Counted from the stretch's first letter, positions 21,046 to 32,736 are shown. The stretch is 64,000 nucleotides of DNA from Microstegium vimineum (GCA_022036555.1 CM039120.1:24704227-24768226); one strand, 5' to 3'. The notes: generated from the sequence alone by a model not told the origin. Numbers and translations are program-made.

Positions 21046-21821
21046 AGTTCCCCCAAGATAAACCTTTGCTAGTCCCTAAGCAAAGCTAAACTGAACTCAA
21101 CAATGGATCATAAGTTGCTACTACGCTTTCACGCCTCAAAAGTATAGATACATTCAAACAAAAATTCTCCTCTGGATTAGAGTAAATTATTCTGACTTTC
21201 GAACTTACCCATATTACCTTCAACCATGGGGCTTATAGCCTTCACTTGGGTCTTGAGCAATTGAAAGATAGAACAGTCAAGTCAAGCACAATGTCTCGAG
21301 CTCTTTGATCAACTTTCAATCCGGAATTCTGTAGGTCTTCAAAATAAAACTCAGAGATTCCTTTGTATGGCCCTCTCAAGTCTCTCAATATGTGGTATTT
21401 ATGGATCCTTACCAAGGCAATAATGGTGTTTTGCCTTCTCCCTCTCTCTCTTTCTCTCAAAGTATGTAGTATTTTTAGAACTGACAAAGTAGCACTATGC
21501 CTTCTCTCACTCACCCTATTACTAATAGGCAGCTCATAGGTGGGGAGAAACAACACATACATACATGCAAATGTAAAGTCAAACAATGGATCCAGAGAAA
21601 CAAGTCATACAATCAAATCAAGATGTGCATGTGTGGAATATATGTGGAATGGGTGAAAACATGGTAGAAACCTGATTCTACTTTGCTCCTTGAAAATATC
21701 TCTCTCTTTTAAGATTTAGAATTTTGACAGAACTTGGGTTGCATGTTTCTCTTCTCTTTTTTTAAATATACTTGAGGCGGGCATCTAAGTACCCATTTTT
21801 TGGTAGGACATTTGCCCATGT
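21046..21821 (-). other. Athila-like 3' UTR with polypurine tract
   Basis: The minus strand reads GGGACTAGCAAAGG then TCTTGGGGGAACT into the LTR, the Athila PPT arrangement. The rest is non-coding and resembles 34183-35100 of element F. It is interrupted by the solo LTR and continues at 23874. Confidence 0.7.
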
Positions 21822-21826
21822 TTTAC

Positions 21827-23868
21827 TAATAGACTGATAACAGCGACCAGAGGGGGGTGAATGAGAGTCTCAAATTTCACTCAGAAATGTTTGGGCCACT
21901 CTTCCCAAAATAGAAACCTAGTTGATGGATTCAAATGAAATCGGAGAAATGAAAGCTCACCGACAGTGGGAAATCGCAACGAAAACACAAAAAACTGAGC
22001 TCTCAACCTCTAGTGAAAAGAGGCAGCAACTCAAGCAAAAATACTTGAGAGAACTGGTCTCAGAAGTACTTCAAGAAGTCCATTGCATGAATAAGAAATC
22101 CAACACAACAAGTAGAACTTGATTCAGAGTCCGGACAAGACTAGAACGAGCGAAATAGCAAGGCTCTGCACAACACCGGAATCTAGTTTCAGAGCACCAG
22201 ACGCTCCGGTGACACTAAGTCCGGTTCTAGCACAGAAAGAACTCGAGACACCCTAGACCACTGGACGCGTCCAGTGTAGGACCAATGGACTCGAAGAGCG
22301 TTCGATGACTGGGTCCTATACAGAATCAGAGGGCTCTGGGGAGCACCGGACACCGGATGCTCTGAGCGTCCGGTGCTTAAGCACAACCAGGGAACAGTCA
22401 ATCCACTGGACTCTGGCCCATGATGACATCAGCGTCCGATGCCAGTGTCTGGTGTGACTTGTGTAAGAACACCACTCACTAGATGAGTCCGGTGCTACAC
22501 ACACTCACTAGACGAGTCCGGTGCTACACAGAGCATCTGGTGTAGTGAGTCTGGTGCCCTCGAAAACTACATGAATCAACCAAAAAATCACCGGAACTTG
22601 TTCGTTTCAACTCTGATCGAATCCAAACTTTGTGGAGAGGTTTCTTAGGTAGATGTGACTCTACTCCATGAAGATCTGGATCTTCCTACCTTCACAAGTC
22701 AAGGCGTCAAAATGGGAAGAGAAAAACGGAGTGAAACCGAATAGAGAACAAAACCGGATCGATCTTTTTGCTCGCTCCAAACCAGCCCGATTCCTTTAGT
22801 GGATTACCTCACAAGGAGACGCAGCAACTACTCCAACAAATGGATCATGAAACAAGCAATCATGGAGAGAGATCAAGAGAAGGAATCCAAAAAATGAAAT
22901 TGCAAAGACGATGAACCCAAACACAAGCAATTTCACAAATGAATCCCAGAGGATACAAGGAGGTTATGGCCTCATTTCCTTGGAAAAATTCTAGGTTCTT
23001 ACATGTGAGAGTTTATGGACCTCAAGCAAGAGTTCTAGGGGAGGAAAACCTAGGAATATGGATGGAAGAGGGAAATGGAAGAGATAAGGATGAGGATACC
23101 CCTTCATCATCTGTTAAGGAGGTCCAAATGAACATATTCATTTAGCCTCTGATACATGAGAGAATCACCTAGCCCTAAGAAATTGTGACTCAAGTCCACC
23201 GAATCCTAGGTCCTTGCTTTAATCGGATGGACACACTTCCTGCATCGACTTGCCATCACCTCGATGCAACCTCCAAGATTCTGCCACATGCCTGCTTCCT
23301 CGGCAACTCCGCTCGGGTTTTGAGGCTCAAACCCGTAAACCAATCCACTGGTGGTTTTGGGCTCAACCACCAAACCCTGAGTCTTGAGGACCAAACATGG
23401 AAACCGTCCTCCAAAGGTTTTGAGGCCCAAACCATCAAACTGCTCGACATGTGCCACCTTGTCCTCGCCCGGCCGGGCGCCAAGTCCTCTTGAGCCTTCC
23501 CGCTCGACTCGCTCGCCCGCCGTCTTAACTTGGCGAACACGGTCTACTTCCATGTATTCTCGCACTTGTTCATGTCAAGTGCCCGCCACCACAGCTAGTC
23601 CTCCGGCCCTCCAGTCTGACAGTCCAAGCCTCGCGTCCGCCCTTGACCGTTATTAGTCCATCGGCACGGCGTGCCTCTACTCGACCTTCACCTCACCGTG
23701 GACTACCATCTCCGAGCTCGACACCTGCACAACACAAGCCAAAAGACAAGCAACTTTATGCTTTCATAGTGGATTAGTGAAACTGCTCAAACTTAAATAC
23801 TTGAATGTTGAACAATCACTCATCACTAAAACTGAACATCATGGACACATATCAACCATGTGTTTGCA
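21827..23868 (-). repeat. Solo LTR of a SIRE-like copia element (2042 bp)
   Basis: It is flanked by a perfect duplication TTTAC (21822-21826, 23869-23873). The left end aligns with the LTR terminus at 20793 (its TG is now TA), and the right end is GTTTGCA. No PBS, PPT or internal region adjoins, so it arose by LTR-LTR recombination. It contains repeated CCGGTG/CACCGG text (22200-22560), common in these LTRs. It is inserted in an Athila 3' UTR. Confidence 0.88.
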
Positions 23869-23873
23869 TTTAC

Positions 23874-25250
23874 TCTCTCCCTTTTTTTACACAGCCCCAA
23901 GCCTCTTTCTGCAATAAACATTTAAGAGATAATGACAAGAAAATAATTGGAGCATTTATAACTAGGGCTATGGAATGTATAGGTAGGTGAATAACTAGGA
24001 TGTTTTTGGTGTTCACTTCCAGTTTAGGAGTAGAACATTTTTTTGGGTGGATCTAGATGGAGTGGCATGTTGTTGCGCACTTCAAAGTGGAAGTAGCATA
24101 TTTGGGTTGAGTGTGTGTGATCTTGATTTTAAAAGCATGACAAGTCTTTAAGGATCAACAAAGCTTGACAAAACTCAATGCCTATGCAAATAGTAAATAT
24201 GAATTTGAAAAGTTTTCCTAATCTACAAGGCATGTATATATGGCTATGGTAGGGATTCAAGCTCTATTATACAAGGAACTGATCATGTAGAATTTTAAGT
24301 TGTCAAAAGATAAATATCCAAAAATCTAGTATCACTAGGAACAAGATAGACATTAGCTCAAACTTTCCCATGTCATACCCGTCAATTACCTAGACTTGGA
24401 TCAAGCATTTGCAACCTACAAGTTTCGGGTTTAGAGCAAATCTTTATGTCAAAACAATTATATCCAAAACTCGGGAGAATTCAAGGTTGAAAACTAGGTA
24501 TTTGAAAGGAATTATGACAGAGCAACTATTCATCATTTCCATTTTTAAGAGGTTACCTTTGGAGATCATTTATTTAATTTAATTTAAACAACTAGACTCA
24601 CTTTTATTTTAGTTTTGTTAATGTACCTATATTATAATATAGAGAAACATTTTAGTTTGCTATTGTATGCCTTGATTCATTTCTGATATGAATTCATCTC
24701 AGAATTTTGCCAAATTCAATTTGAGATTTTCTGCAGGGGTTAGTTCAACAAAATAACCAATACCTACTACAACACACTCTTAGTTCAAAAATCAAACTAG
24801 ACACATCTAATTTGATTTAGGAAAACATTTTAACCTAAGCACCATGCTTAATTTAAAAAGCCTTTGGAAGTACAATCAACACACTTGTTACTATAAACTA
24901 AGCACCATGCTCAATTTAAAAAGTGTATGAAAATACTCCAAACATAAATATACTATAGCAAACAAAGGTAGCATGAAAGCATATAGAGATTTATTCAAAT
25001 GAAAATGAAAGCATTTGATCATATGGTCAGAAACATTTTTTTTCTTTTTTACGCAATAAGATGGTTGTGACATGAATGAATGCAATAGAATTAAACATGC
25101 TATGGATTTGAAATGAGAGATCAAACTAAAAGGAGGCAAATGTATGGATGATTTAAAATAAACTAGTAATAGAATGCACAAATTTAAAAGATAACTATTC
25201 ATCAAGTTTAAAGTTTATGAGCAAGACTATCTCACCTTAATTGATCAAAT
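23874..25250 (-). other. Continuation of the Athila-like 3' UTR
   Basis: It is AT-rich and non-coding. 23998-24260 aligns with 34915-35130 of element F, confirming that both flanks of the solo LTR were one sequence. A small tandem duplication with AAGCACCATGCTYAATTTAA lies at 24836 and 24899. Confidence 0.65.
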
Positions 25251-25259
25251 TTACACTCG

Positions 25260-26600
25260 ATAAGAAACTCGACACATGGAAATTAAGCAGAAGGCACTTA
25301 CAAGGCAGATGTTCGTCATGCCTTCGCAAACTGGAGTACCCCATGTCGCCTGTGCATCCCCCGACGCGGGGGTCGCCTGTGGTGGCTGCTCCGTTACACT
25401 AGAGGCCTGGCGTGGGGGCACCGACCTCTCGGGGTCACTGACCTTCACCGCCGCCCGCCGACTCCTCGGGGACAGCCCTCCTACTGCCCGACTTTGAGGA
25501 CCCTAGCCCAGGGCGCTCGTCCAGCGTGACACCATCCTCGCTAGTCGATGCATCATCGGTCCAGTCCTCTAATGGGTTCGGAGGAAGGACTATGCCCTTC
25601 TGGATGTTAAAGTTACTACCGATCTGCACCTACGGCTTCTTCCACTTTGGAGAAGGGGGTCGTCGCCTGCATGACGTTTCCCAGACCAAGCCTTGGGGAC
25701 TCACCGACCACGAGATGCATCATCACTCATCTCGTAATTCTCACTGCCGACCTCCAGTACTGCCCACTACGGCATCTGATCAATGGATAGGGGCCACTCG
25801 GCAGAATGAACTTGGGAAAAGAATACTCCACGGTCTTGCCCATCAATCTATGACAAATCTGTCATCAAGACACCCAAGACGGAGAAATCAAAGAAACACC
25901 AGAGTAAAGTAAGTCCACCTGAGGCAGAGGCCTCTCTGAACGAAAAGGCTTCCGCAGATTCGAAAGATATTTGTAGGAGGCAAGATCAAACAACACAACG
26001 AGGCACTTCTATCCCTCCTCGGCGCTCAGCGCGTCCGATGTCTCTAGCGTGGAATCATGAATCCCAGTGTAACTATACGGTAGATGGTGCCTCACCATGC
26101 ACGGCTGGCAGCGCCTCAGGAGGAAGTTCTAGTCAACGGCAACACCGTCAATGGTCAGCCAGTCCACTAGAACAAATAGCTCCGCTACTTGGTCCATCCC
26201 AGCCAACGAGGGCTGGGCTGACCAGCTCGGCTACGCTTTGGGGATGAACGTTGGGTCACATTGGGTGTACGACTCCTCTTGGTGGACATAGAACCATCGG
26301 CTTTTGAACTCTGCCACCTTCAAGTGCAGCGGCATGGCGATATACGTACCTACCATCCCATTGCGGAGCTGGAGGTAAACTGAGCCAACGACATGCGAAA
26401 TGCCGCTACTATTGTACTTTAGGTTGAAGAAGTATCCAAAGAGTTCGAAGTGGGGATCGATCCCCATGTATGCCTCGCAGAAATGGATAAAGACCGCGAT
26501 GTGCAACATTGAATTTTGATTCATATTGCACGACACGATCCGGTAATAATCCAAAAGGTCGCAAAGAAATGGATAAATATGAACCCCGAACCCGCACCTG
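25260..26600 (-). pseudogene. Fragment of a retroelement ORF of the 'putative gypsy type transposon' kind (PF04195-like)
   Basis: The open part (26231-26554) reads NSMLHIAVFIHFCEAYMGID, then PHFELFGYFFNLKY, VVGSVYLQLRNG and FKSRWFYVHQEES. This order is typical of the PF04195 domain found in grass Ty3/gypsy accessory ORFs. Downstream on the same strand (26100-25900) pieces such as RRCQPCMVRHHLPYSYTG continue the family in other frames, and 25300-25700 is an acidic, low-complexity C-terminal part. The function of the domain is unknown. Multiple stops make it a pseudogene. Confidence 0.65.
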
Positions 26601-26798
26601 AAAAAGGGTTCGAAGACGACAAGATTGTTGGCACCAAGAATGATACACTTTTACTTAACCAATATGCTGCCAACAGCCTCAGGATCAAGGATAAAACAAA
26701 CACATCATGAGCATACTTTATCAAATAATAAGTTCCACATGTCCATGGACTGTTTGATTGCAGGATTGAAGAAATGGAGCAAAGGAGAGATAGTGGGG

Positions 26799-26834
26799 CC
26801 CACATAGGGGGTCGGCCGACCACCCTATGGGCCC
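26799..26834. repeat. GC-rich palindromic motif, LTR E copy 1
   Basis: CATAGGGGG, a GTCGGCCGAC centre and CACCCTATG pair almost completely. Pairing extends outward through GGGCCCAC and its complement. Confidence 0.75.
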
Positions 26835-27049
26835 ACCAGCTCTCCCCTCTCAACCATGATCCAAGAGAAGCACCTTAGAGTGAAATCCAACCCTTGGATC
26901 ACTCTGTGCTTTCTCTCAACGGCTCATAAACAAAGCACATGGATCCATGGGTCCACATCAATGAGATAAACGTCACAACTACCTCGGGACCAACATCCAA
27001 CACCAATGACAAGTGGGACTAGCACCTAGACGACTGAGGTAGGCCAAAG

Positions 27050-27085
27050 CCCCCAAGGGGGGGTCGGTCGACCATCACCTGGGCC
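27050..27085. repeat. GC-rich palindromic motif, LTR E copy 2
   Basis: CCCCCAAGGGGGGGTCGGTC then GACCATCACCTGGG. This is the least symmetric of the three copies in this LTR. Confidence 0.55.
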
Positions 27086-27152
27086 CACAAGGCCCCCACA
27101 TGGTCCCTGACCAATGGGGCAGCATCTAGAAGACCAGAGGAGGGCCCACAGG

Positions 27153-27185
27153 CTATAAGGGGTTGGCCAACCACCCCCTAGGTCG
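27153..27185. repeat. GC-rich palindromic motif, LTR E copy 3
   Basis: AAGGGGTTGGCCAACCACCC keeps the symmetry with a TTGGCCAA centre in place of TCGGCCGA, a paired double change. Confidence 0.7.
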
Positions 27186-27341
27186 GTTCACCTCCTGCCA
27201 ACCGCCAAACTCACTCACACATGTTGGAAATCACAACCACTCACCCAAAGGCGGTTCAAGGTCGGTTGGATCCAAGGGTGGAGGATTGAAGCCCCTGGAT
27301 CGCTGACGTGGCGATGGAGTAGCCCCTACTCGGCCTCCCAC

Positions 27342-27349
27342 TATAAATA
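27342..27349 (+). promoter_or_regulatory. TATA box of LTR E
   Basis: TATAAATA in a CTCCCACTATAAATA context nearly identical to that of the LTR at 67-1346. Confidence 0.6.
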
Positions 27350-28331
27350 TTTGCTTATACCCCTCTCTTATATATGGTGAAGAAGCTAACAAACTCTATT
27401 CCTTATATTGTTCTAGTAGTTTAGTCTAGAGTGGGACTTAGAGTTGAGTCGAGCTGTGCTCGGGATTTCCGGAGTCGTCTTCTGGAAAGTATGGTATAGC
27501 TCTTGTATCTTTCCTTCTTTGTAAGACTTTATCTTATTGAATATATTACTTTTCCTCTACTTTACTTAGTATTTACTTTGAGCATTACTATACTAGATAT
27601 AGTATTGTTATATTCTTTTGCTCTTTAATAGCCTTTACATCAATAGTCTGTGATCCTTGTGGCCTTTCCCATATGCGATCATTGCCTGTCATAGGGTGCT
27701 TTGATTATAGATCATAGTCAAAGTAATAAGTTGTGTGTAAGCATGGTGCTTATACATCATCTGGGGTTACCGCTTGTTGCATGGATTGTTTGTGATAGCT
27801 AACAAGAGGGTGACAGCCTTGTCTAGTCTTTGTATTCCACCACGTGTTCTTAGGCAAGTTCTTAAAAGGTAAGGCCCCCGTAAGAAGAGGGCGTGGTCCG
27901 GTAGGAGTTTTGTCCTCCTACTGATGTATCCCATCGCCTAGCATACTTGTATTGAGGAGACAAACTATAGTGTTTAGACTAGTTAATTGGCTAAGTATAT
28001 TGAAGTAGAGTGAATTACACAGGAGTCCCTTTACTCTCTCGTTGTCCTCCCACCTAGCTATTCTCTCTAGTCCGTTCTAAGTATTATTTACCTTGGCTTA
28101 TTCATTCATCAACCCTTCCTATCACATATATCGTTTACCCCCCTATACTAGTTGGTACTAAGTTGAGGTGGTTTCTAGGATCTCTCTCTAATTATCATTT
28201 CTAGCTCAGCTTCCCTTGGGAAAATATAAATTTCGATACCTTGGAATACTCCTAGGTGAAGTGCTACAACGGTATAATCTGTGCGCTTGCAGATTTATCC
28301 AATAGTCATAAGAAATACCAACAAGCATTTC

Positions 28332-28349
28332 TAGCGCCGTTGCCGGGGA
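28332..28349 (+). promoter_or_regulatory. Asp-tRNA-type primer binding site of element E
   Basis: TAGCGCCGTTGCCGGGGA, eight bases from the LTR, matches the TGGCGCCGTTGCCGGGGA primer site used by Athila elements except for one base. Confidence 0.85.
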
Positions 28350-28469
28350 AAGAATAGCCTAGAAATTTTAATTAGATTGAATCCAAAGATTTTCGATAAC
28401 TTAGTTATCAATTAGTCATAGGGGCTTACCCCTGTCTGTGTCTTCCTTTCTTGTGAAGCCAGACAGTGT

Positions 28470-29395
28470 ATGAGCGGTTTCCTTCTGTTGGGAAACTATC
28501 TAGAAGATCCCGAGCAGCTGTTGAGGAGAACTAGACGTCGTCAAGTTCCCCCTCATAGGATCATCTCGACCCTGAATCCGTTCGAGGAAGGAGGCTCTAC
28601 ACCACAACTCAATGAAGCTTTTGCCTAGAAGGCGATCTCTGACTTCTCGGCTCCGTCCGCTACCCACGTAGCTCAGGGTCCCGAGGTCAACTTCGGAGAT
28701 GCCACCTTTGAGCTGAAGCCAGCCTTGATCCACATTGTGTAGGCCAATCCATTATGCGGGAAGCCCCATGAGGATGCCAATGCTCATCTCTAGCACTTAA
28801 TGGAGTTATGTGGCACCTTTACTATCAAGGGAGTGGTGTCTCACCCCATTCGCCTTCGCCTTTTCCCATTCTCGTTATTGGGGAAGGCGAAGCAGTAGTT
28901 CTACGCCCATAAAGAAGAGGCCACTACATGAGAGAGGTGTGCTAACACATTCCTCAAGAAGTTCTTCCCGACGGGCAAAACCAATGCACTTCATGGAAAG
29001 ATCTCGAGCTTCCAACAACAGTCTGATGAGACGATTCCCGAAACTTGGGAGCGTCTCCAAGAGTACATTCGTGCATGTCCTCATCATGGGATAGATGATT
29101 GACTCTTGATTCAAGGATTCTACCACGGGCTGTCTAACATGGCCCGTAGTCACCTTGATGCTGCTTGTGGAGGGGCGTTCCTCCAACAAACAGTAAGGAA
29201 TGCCAAGGACCTCATCGAGAAAATGGTGATCAACTATGGATGGGGTGAGGAACGTCTCTAGCCGAAGAGAAGATGTATGCAAACCGTAGTGAGGTGGACA
29301 TGCTCTCTACCAAAATGGAGCTCCTGATGAAGAAAATAGAATAAGGTTCCAAGAAGGAACGAGAGACCATCTACCCCATCGCCGCCGCACAAGCC
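28470..29395 (+). pseudogene. gag: Athila-type gag, N-terminal two thirds (multiple stops)
   Basis: From the Met at 28470 the frame can be followed as MSGFLLLGNYLEDPEQL, then NFGDATFELKPALIHIV, KFFPTGKTNALHGKISSFQQ, IPETWERLQEYIRACPHHG and GFYHGLSNMARSHLDAACGG, the Athila gag core. At least six in-frame stops occur, each at a place where relatives carry Gln (CAG) or Trp (TGG). It continues into the zinc knuckle at 29396. Confidence 0.85.
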
Positions 29396-30316
29396 ATGGA
29401 AGCTGATCCATGGTGCGAGGTGTGCGGAGGAAATGATCACTCGCGAAACAATTGCCTCGAGATGTCGAAGGAGGACGTGAACTTCATCAACAATAACAAC
29501 AGCAACAACAATGAGTATCGACCCCAACAACAAGGAAATTGGAATTCACGCCCCTTCTACCAGGGTAATGGAGGTAATAGCAATTACAATAATTACAATT
29601 CTTACAATAATCAACCTTCATTGAAAGATCTTGTTCTTGGTCAATCTAAGATTAATGATGGTATAAACAAAAAGATGATTGACAATGATAAAGTTCTTGA
29701 AACTCTTGGTGAAAAAAAGGATAGCTTTGCCACTACCATGAAAAATCAATTGAGCTTCAACAAAATGTTAGAAACCCAATTAGCTCAATTAGCAGCAGTT
29801 TTGCAATCTATAGAACAAGGTAAAATTCGTGGGAAACCAAAGGATTCAATTGAGTATGTTAATATGGTAACAACGAAGTTCGGTAAGCCTCCACTGCGCT
29901 CCTATTGGGGCTATCTTCTTGATCCTCCCTTCATCATGAAGAAGGAAGATCCAGGCCACCCGACGATCACATGCTCAATCGGACAACAAACCTTCCACAA
30001 CGCCTTCTGCGACCTCGAATCGGGCGTCAACATGATGTCCAATGTAACTTATGATAACTTGTTAGGAGGACCTTTGGTCCCTACATGTGTTTATTTGTAG
30101 ATGGCAGATCAAACGATGCGGTTTCCCGAGGGACTTGCGAGGGATATCTTGGTGAATATCCAAGATGAGTACATCCCCACTGACTTCATCATCCTCGACA
30201 TGGGAGCCAACGTGGATGTCCCTGTCATCTTGGGAAGGCCCTTCCTCAACACTACCAATTTGTCATCTATGTGGGATCGGGCCAGATCCATTTCTAGTTC
30301 TCGAGTCATAGGGTAA
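29396..30316 (+). pseudogene. Athila-type gag C-terminus with zinc knuckle, and aspartic protease
   Basis: The first 234 codons are open. A CCHC knuckle CEVCGGNDHSRNNC is at residues 9-22. It is followed by an Asn/Gly-rich linker (residues 30-72) and LKDLVLGQSKINDGIN, a coiled-coil-like segment with FNKMLETQLAQLAAV. The protease follows from about residue 180, with active-site text CDLESGVNMMS (family: DLG, so the glycine is now Glu). A TAG at 30098-30100 cuts it. The next frame continues MADQTMRFPEGLARDILV and VDVPVILGRPFLNTTN, the second protease signature, before a frameshift near 30260. Confidence 0.85.
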
Positions 30317-30630
30317 AATGTGCTTTCAATGGTTATAAACTTAACAAACAAGTTAAAGCACATCCACCAAGAAGAAGAGTTCGAGCCCCGCGCCAAAAGA
30401 AGCAGTATCCAGAGGCTAACATCAATGAACTCAAGGAGGATGAACCTGCCAATCCAAGGCAGGTTTGGAAATCAAAGGAGGTGCAAACTCCACGGTCTCC
30501 GTCTCCGGAGCCATCAAGTGCACCCGAGGAATCAACAAGAAGGAGAGTCCTACTCCGAGGACATAAAATCAAGGAGCCTTCACCGAAAGGTAAGTCGGTA
30601 TTTATCTTTTATTTCCCTTCTTACATTTAG
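30317..30630 (+). pseudogene. Basic and proline-rich tail after the protease
   Basis: After the frameshift the frame VKCAFNGYKLNKQVKAH continues with a charged, Ser/Pro-rich tail (TPRSPSPEPSSAPEESTRRR) to a stop near 30630. In autonomous Athila elements this position leads to RT. Here the frame ends and no RT follows. Confidence 0.6.
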
Positions 30631-30734
30631 TTAAATTCCTCAATTCCTATCATGCTTAAATTTTAGAAAAATAAAGTTTCATATTAAATAAAACTTGAGA
30701 TTAGTTTAGCACTAAAAATTGACAAAAGGTAGGT

Positions 30735-30763
30735 CCATAGGGGGTCGGCTGACCACCCCTATG
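30735..30763. repeat. GC-rich palindromic motif, spacer copy 1
   Basis: CCATAGGGGGTCGGCTGACC then ACCCCTATG. The arms pair with the sequence CATAGGGG/CCCCTATG. Confidence 0.7.
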
Positions 30764-30834
30764 TACCCTACCTTGGCTTATTTAATTAGAGCATGTTTTT
30801 TGATCTTTATAAAGGAAAAAGAAAAAAATGGAGA

Positions 30835-30861
30835 CCTAGGGGGTCGACCGACCACCCTAGG
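30835..30861. repeat. GC-rich palindromic motif, spacer copy 2
   Basis: CCTAGGGGGTCGACCGACCA then CCCTAGG. Outer pairs are CCTAGGG/CCCTAGG, different from the neighbouring copy yet still complementary. Confidence 0.7.
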
Positions 30862-30975
30862 TACCTCTTGATCATCCCTTTGTCTTCCCCACCTTCCTTT
30901 GTACAAGCATCTCATGAATTGAGTAGTGATACATCCAAAATTCAGATTTTACTTTAGGAGACATCTCTTTTTACC

Positions 30976-31195
30976 TTGTCATGCTTTAATGTACATCAAT
31001 CACTTCTGGTTAAAGCATGACACACTCTTGTCTCCCACTACTCCCTGTTCAAAGTGGGGAATCATGACACCTTTCACTTTCACTTTGTCATGCTTTGAAA
31101 AAGAAAACACATCAATCACTTTTGATCAAAGCATGACATACCTTTGTCTCCCACTACTCTTTGTTTAAAGAGGAGAATCTTGAGCACTTTAACTC
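30976..31195 (+). repeat. 109-bp imperfect tandem duplication
   Basis: TTGTCATGCTTT at 30976 and again at 31085. Both units continue with ACATCAATCACTTYTG, AAAGCATGACAYAC and GTCTCCCACTACTC. Each unit holds an internal inverted pair (GTCATGCTTT...AAAGCATGAC). Confidence 0.8.
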
Positions 31196-31370
31196 AGCTT
31201 TTGATCACATCACAAATTATGCTTCACCTTTCACCAAGCACTATAAAAAGTGTGAGTGGAATCCCCACTTTAGGGTGGGCGGCCGACCACCTTTGGTCAC
31301 CTCCTCCTTTTCCTTTTGCTTTGTGTAAGGCATCTCCTATAGCTAGTGATCCTGGCACCCAAGGGCATGC

Positions 31371-31399
31371 CCATGGGGGGTTAGCCGACCACCCCATGG
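31371..31399. repeat. GC-rich palindromic motif, just upstream of the TATA box
   Basis: CCATGGGGGGTTAGCCGACC then ACCCCATGG. Arms are CCATGGGG/CCCCATGG. A weaker copy lies at 31272-31296. Confidence 0.7.
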
Positions 31400-31425
31400 T
31401 GCCCCCTTGGTGCCACCTTCTCCCC

Positions 31426-31433
31426 TATAAAAG
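31426..31433 (+). promoter_or_regulatory. TATA box of a candidate internal promoter
   Basis: CCCCTATAAAAGCCC lies 262 bp upstream of the accessory ORF's first Met, with a CT-rich, AUG-poor leader between, as expected for a separate transcript. Confidence 0.5.
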
Positions 31434-31694
31434 CCCATGCAAGGAGAGCTCAAGTCCTCACACCTCAACCAGAATCTAGTTCTAGTTCAAACCTCTCCTT
31501 GCCTTGCTCTCCTCTCCTCTCTCAAGAGAAGCTCTTAGCTCTCAAGAGAAGTAGTGCTACTCTCTCTCAACTCCACAAAAAGATATCTTGTCTTCATCAA
31601 GCTTCTCTTAGCTTAAGCCTATCCCCACAAGGAAAACTAGGAAAATTCACTCTACACACAACCTTGTCCTAGTCTTTCCCTTGTGTCTCTAAAT

Positions 31695-32736
31695 ATGAAG
31701 AATCCCTTGAGATCCATGTTCAAGAAAGCAAAAAAATCTCTAAGTGGGAGCTCATCCCGATGCTCCTACCAATCCGAGGATACTTCCAAAGGAAGAAGAA
31801 GGGGAGGTTCTGCTCGATATACTTGTGAGAACGTCCAAACCGAGGAGCACCCTCAGGAGGAGGAAGAAGTGCCGATGGAGGTACCCCACATCGGGGCATT
31901 CATGGTGCCCCTGATGAGGACCTATGATCATCAAAGTGGTCTCTGGTTTGATCAACTAGAGTACCAGTGATATCTCTCTTCGGGATCGATCTTTAGAGCA
32001 TACAAGGATATTGAATCCTATTCTTCTCTCCAACGCAGGTATGACTACCGAATTCAATACTATCTTTTCTACTATTGGTTGGTCTAGCTTTTGGCAAGTA
32101 GATGAACCTGGATTTGAGTTGCTCACCATAGAGTTTTTGTGTTCTCTACAAAGTTCTAATGATGGAATATATTTTCACATGTTTAATCAAAGCTTTAGTT
32201 TAACTTGGAGTCATCTAAATGTTGCTCTTGTCTTTGATGATTCATGCTTGCTTGATTTAGACCTTGCCATGCGTAGATTCAATAAAAGAAAATTTTGGAT
32301 GTCTATCTCTGCTCTAAATGAGTGCTCAAATCCCAAACCTGAGGAGATTCATAATCCAACCCTTCGCTTCATGCATCTTTGGATGAATATGACTTTGTTT
32401 CCTAGAAGTAATGCTAGAATGTTAAGCACCACGGAATTAAAATTGCTTTATGCTATGGTTAACAAGATTCAAATCTCTCCTATGAAATGCTTGGTAGAAT
32501 TTTGGCAAAGTTCAATTGAGAGTAATGGACCTATTCAATTCACATCTTTAATTACTCGTCTTGCCGAATCTATGAACATGCTAAATGGCACCTACCCCTT
32601 TGTATATATCTCTTCACCTAGAGCAGTAATTTCGGAAGAATATCTTACAACTGCTCAAATATTAAAAATAGACTTCAATGGTGAACTTATAATGATCTAT
32701 AGTAGCCATACAACTGAGGTGCCTCTTCCAAATAGG
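31695..32736 (+). pseudogene. ATHILA ORF-1-type accessory protein, N-terminal part (frameshifted, then interrupted)
   Basis: The first frame (start Met 31695) gives a basic N-terminus MKNPLRSMFKKAKKSLSGSS and an acidic stretch EEHPQEEEEVPMEVPH to 31970. After a frameshift around 31975-31990 the frame 32011-32730 reads WSSFWQVDEPGFELLTIEFL, FNQSFSLTWSHLNVAL, NPTLRFMHLWMNMTLFPRS and LSTTELKLLYAMVNKI, which I recognise as the ATHILA ORF-1 family (PF03078-like). Its function is unknown. The gene is cut by element F's LTR at 32737, and its C-terminal part appears at 42693-43250. Confidence 0.75.

Larger units (their letters stand above)
26626..28323 (+). repeat. 5' LTR of Athila-like element E (1698 bp)
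   Basis: It starts TGTTGGCACC and ends AAATACCAACA, with a PBS right after. A homologous but truncated LTR is at 60591-61153. The U3 part carries three copies of the GC-rich palindromic motif. The TATA box is at 27342. Confidence 0.9.
30631..31694 (+). other. Spacer of element E between protease and accessory ORF
   Basis: This non-coding kilobase takes the place of RT, RNase H and integrase. It holds four palindromic motifs (30735, 30835, 31272, 31371), a 109-bp imperfect tandem duplication (30976-31195) and a TATA box (31426). A polypyrimidine-rich leader follows with repeated CTCTCAAGAGAAG (31505-31550). Confidence 0.7.

Noticed and set aside
5515..28349. Short matches to tRNA 3' ends
   Set aside because: These are primer binding sites next to LTRs. 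No cloverleaf with A and B boxes was seen.
30735..31399. Repeated palindromes with spacers, as a possible CRISPR-like array
   Set aside because: Spacing is irregular, copies are in eukaryotic LTRs and UTRs, and no cas-type genes are present.
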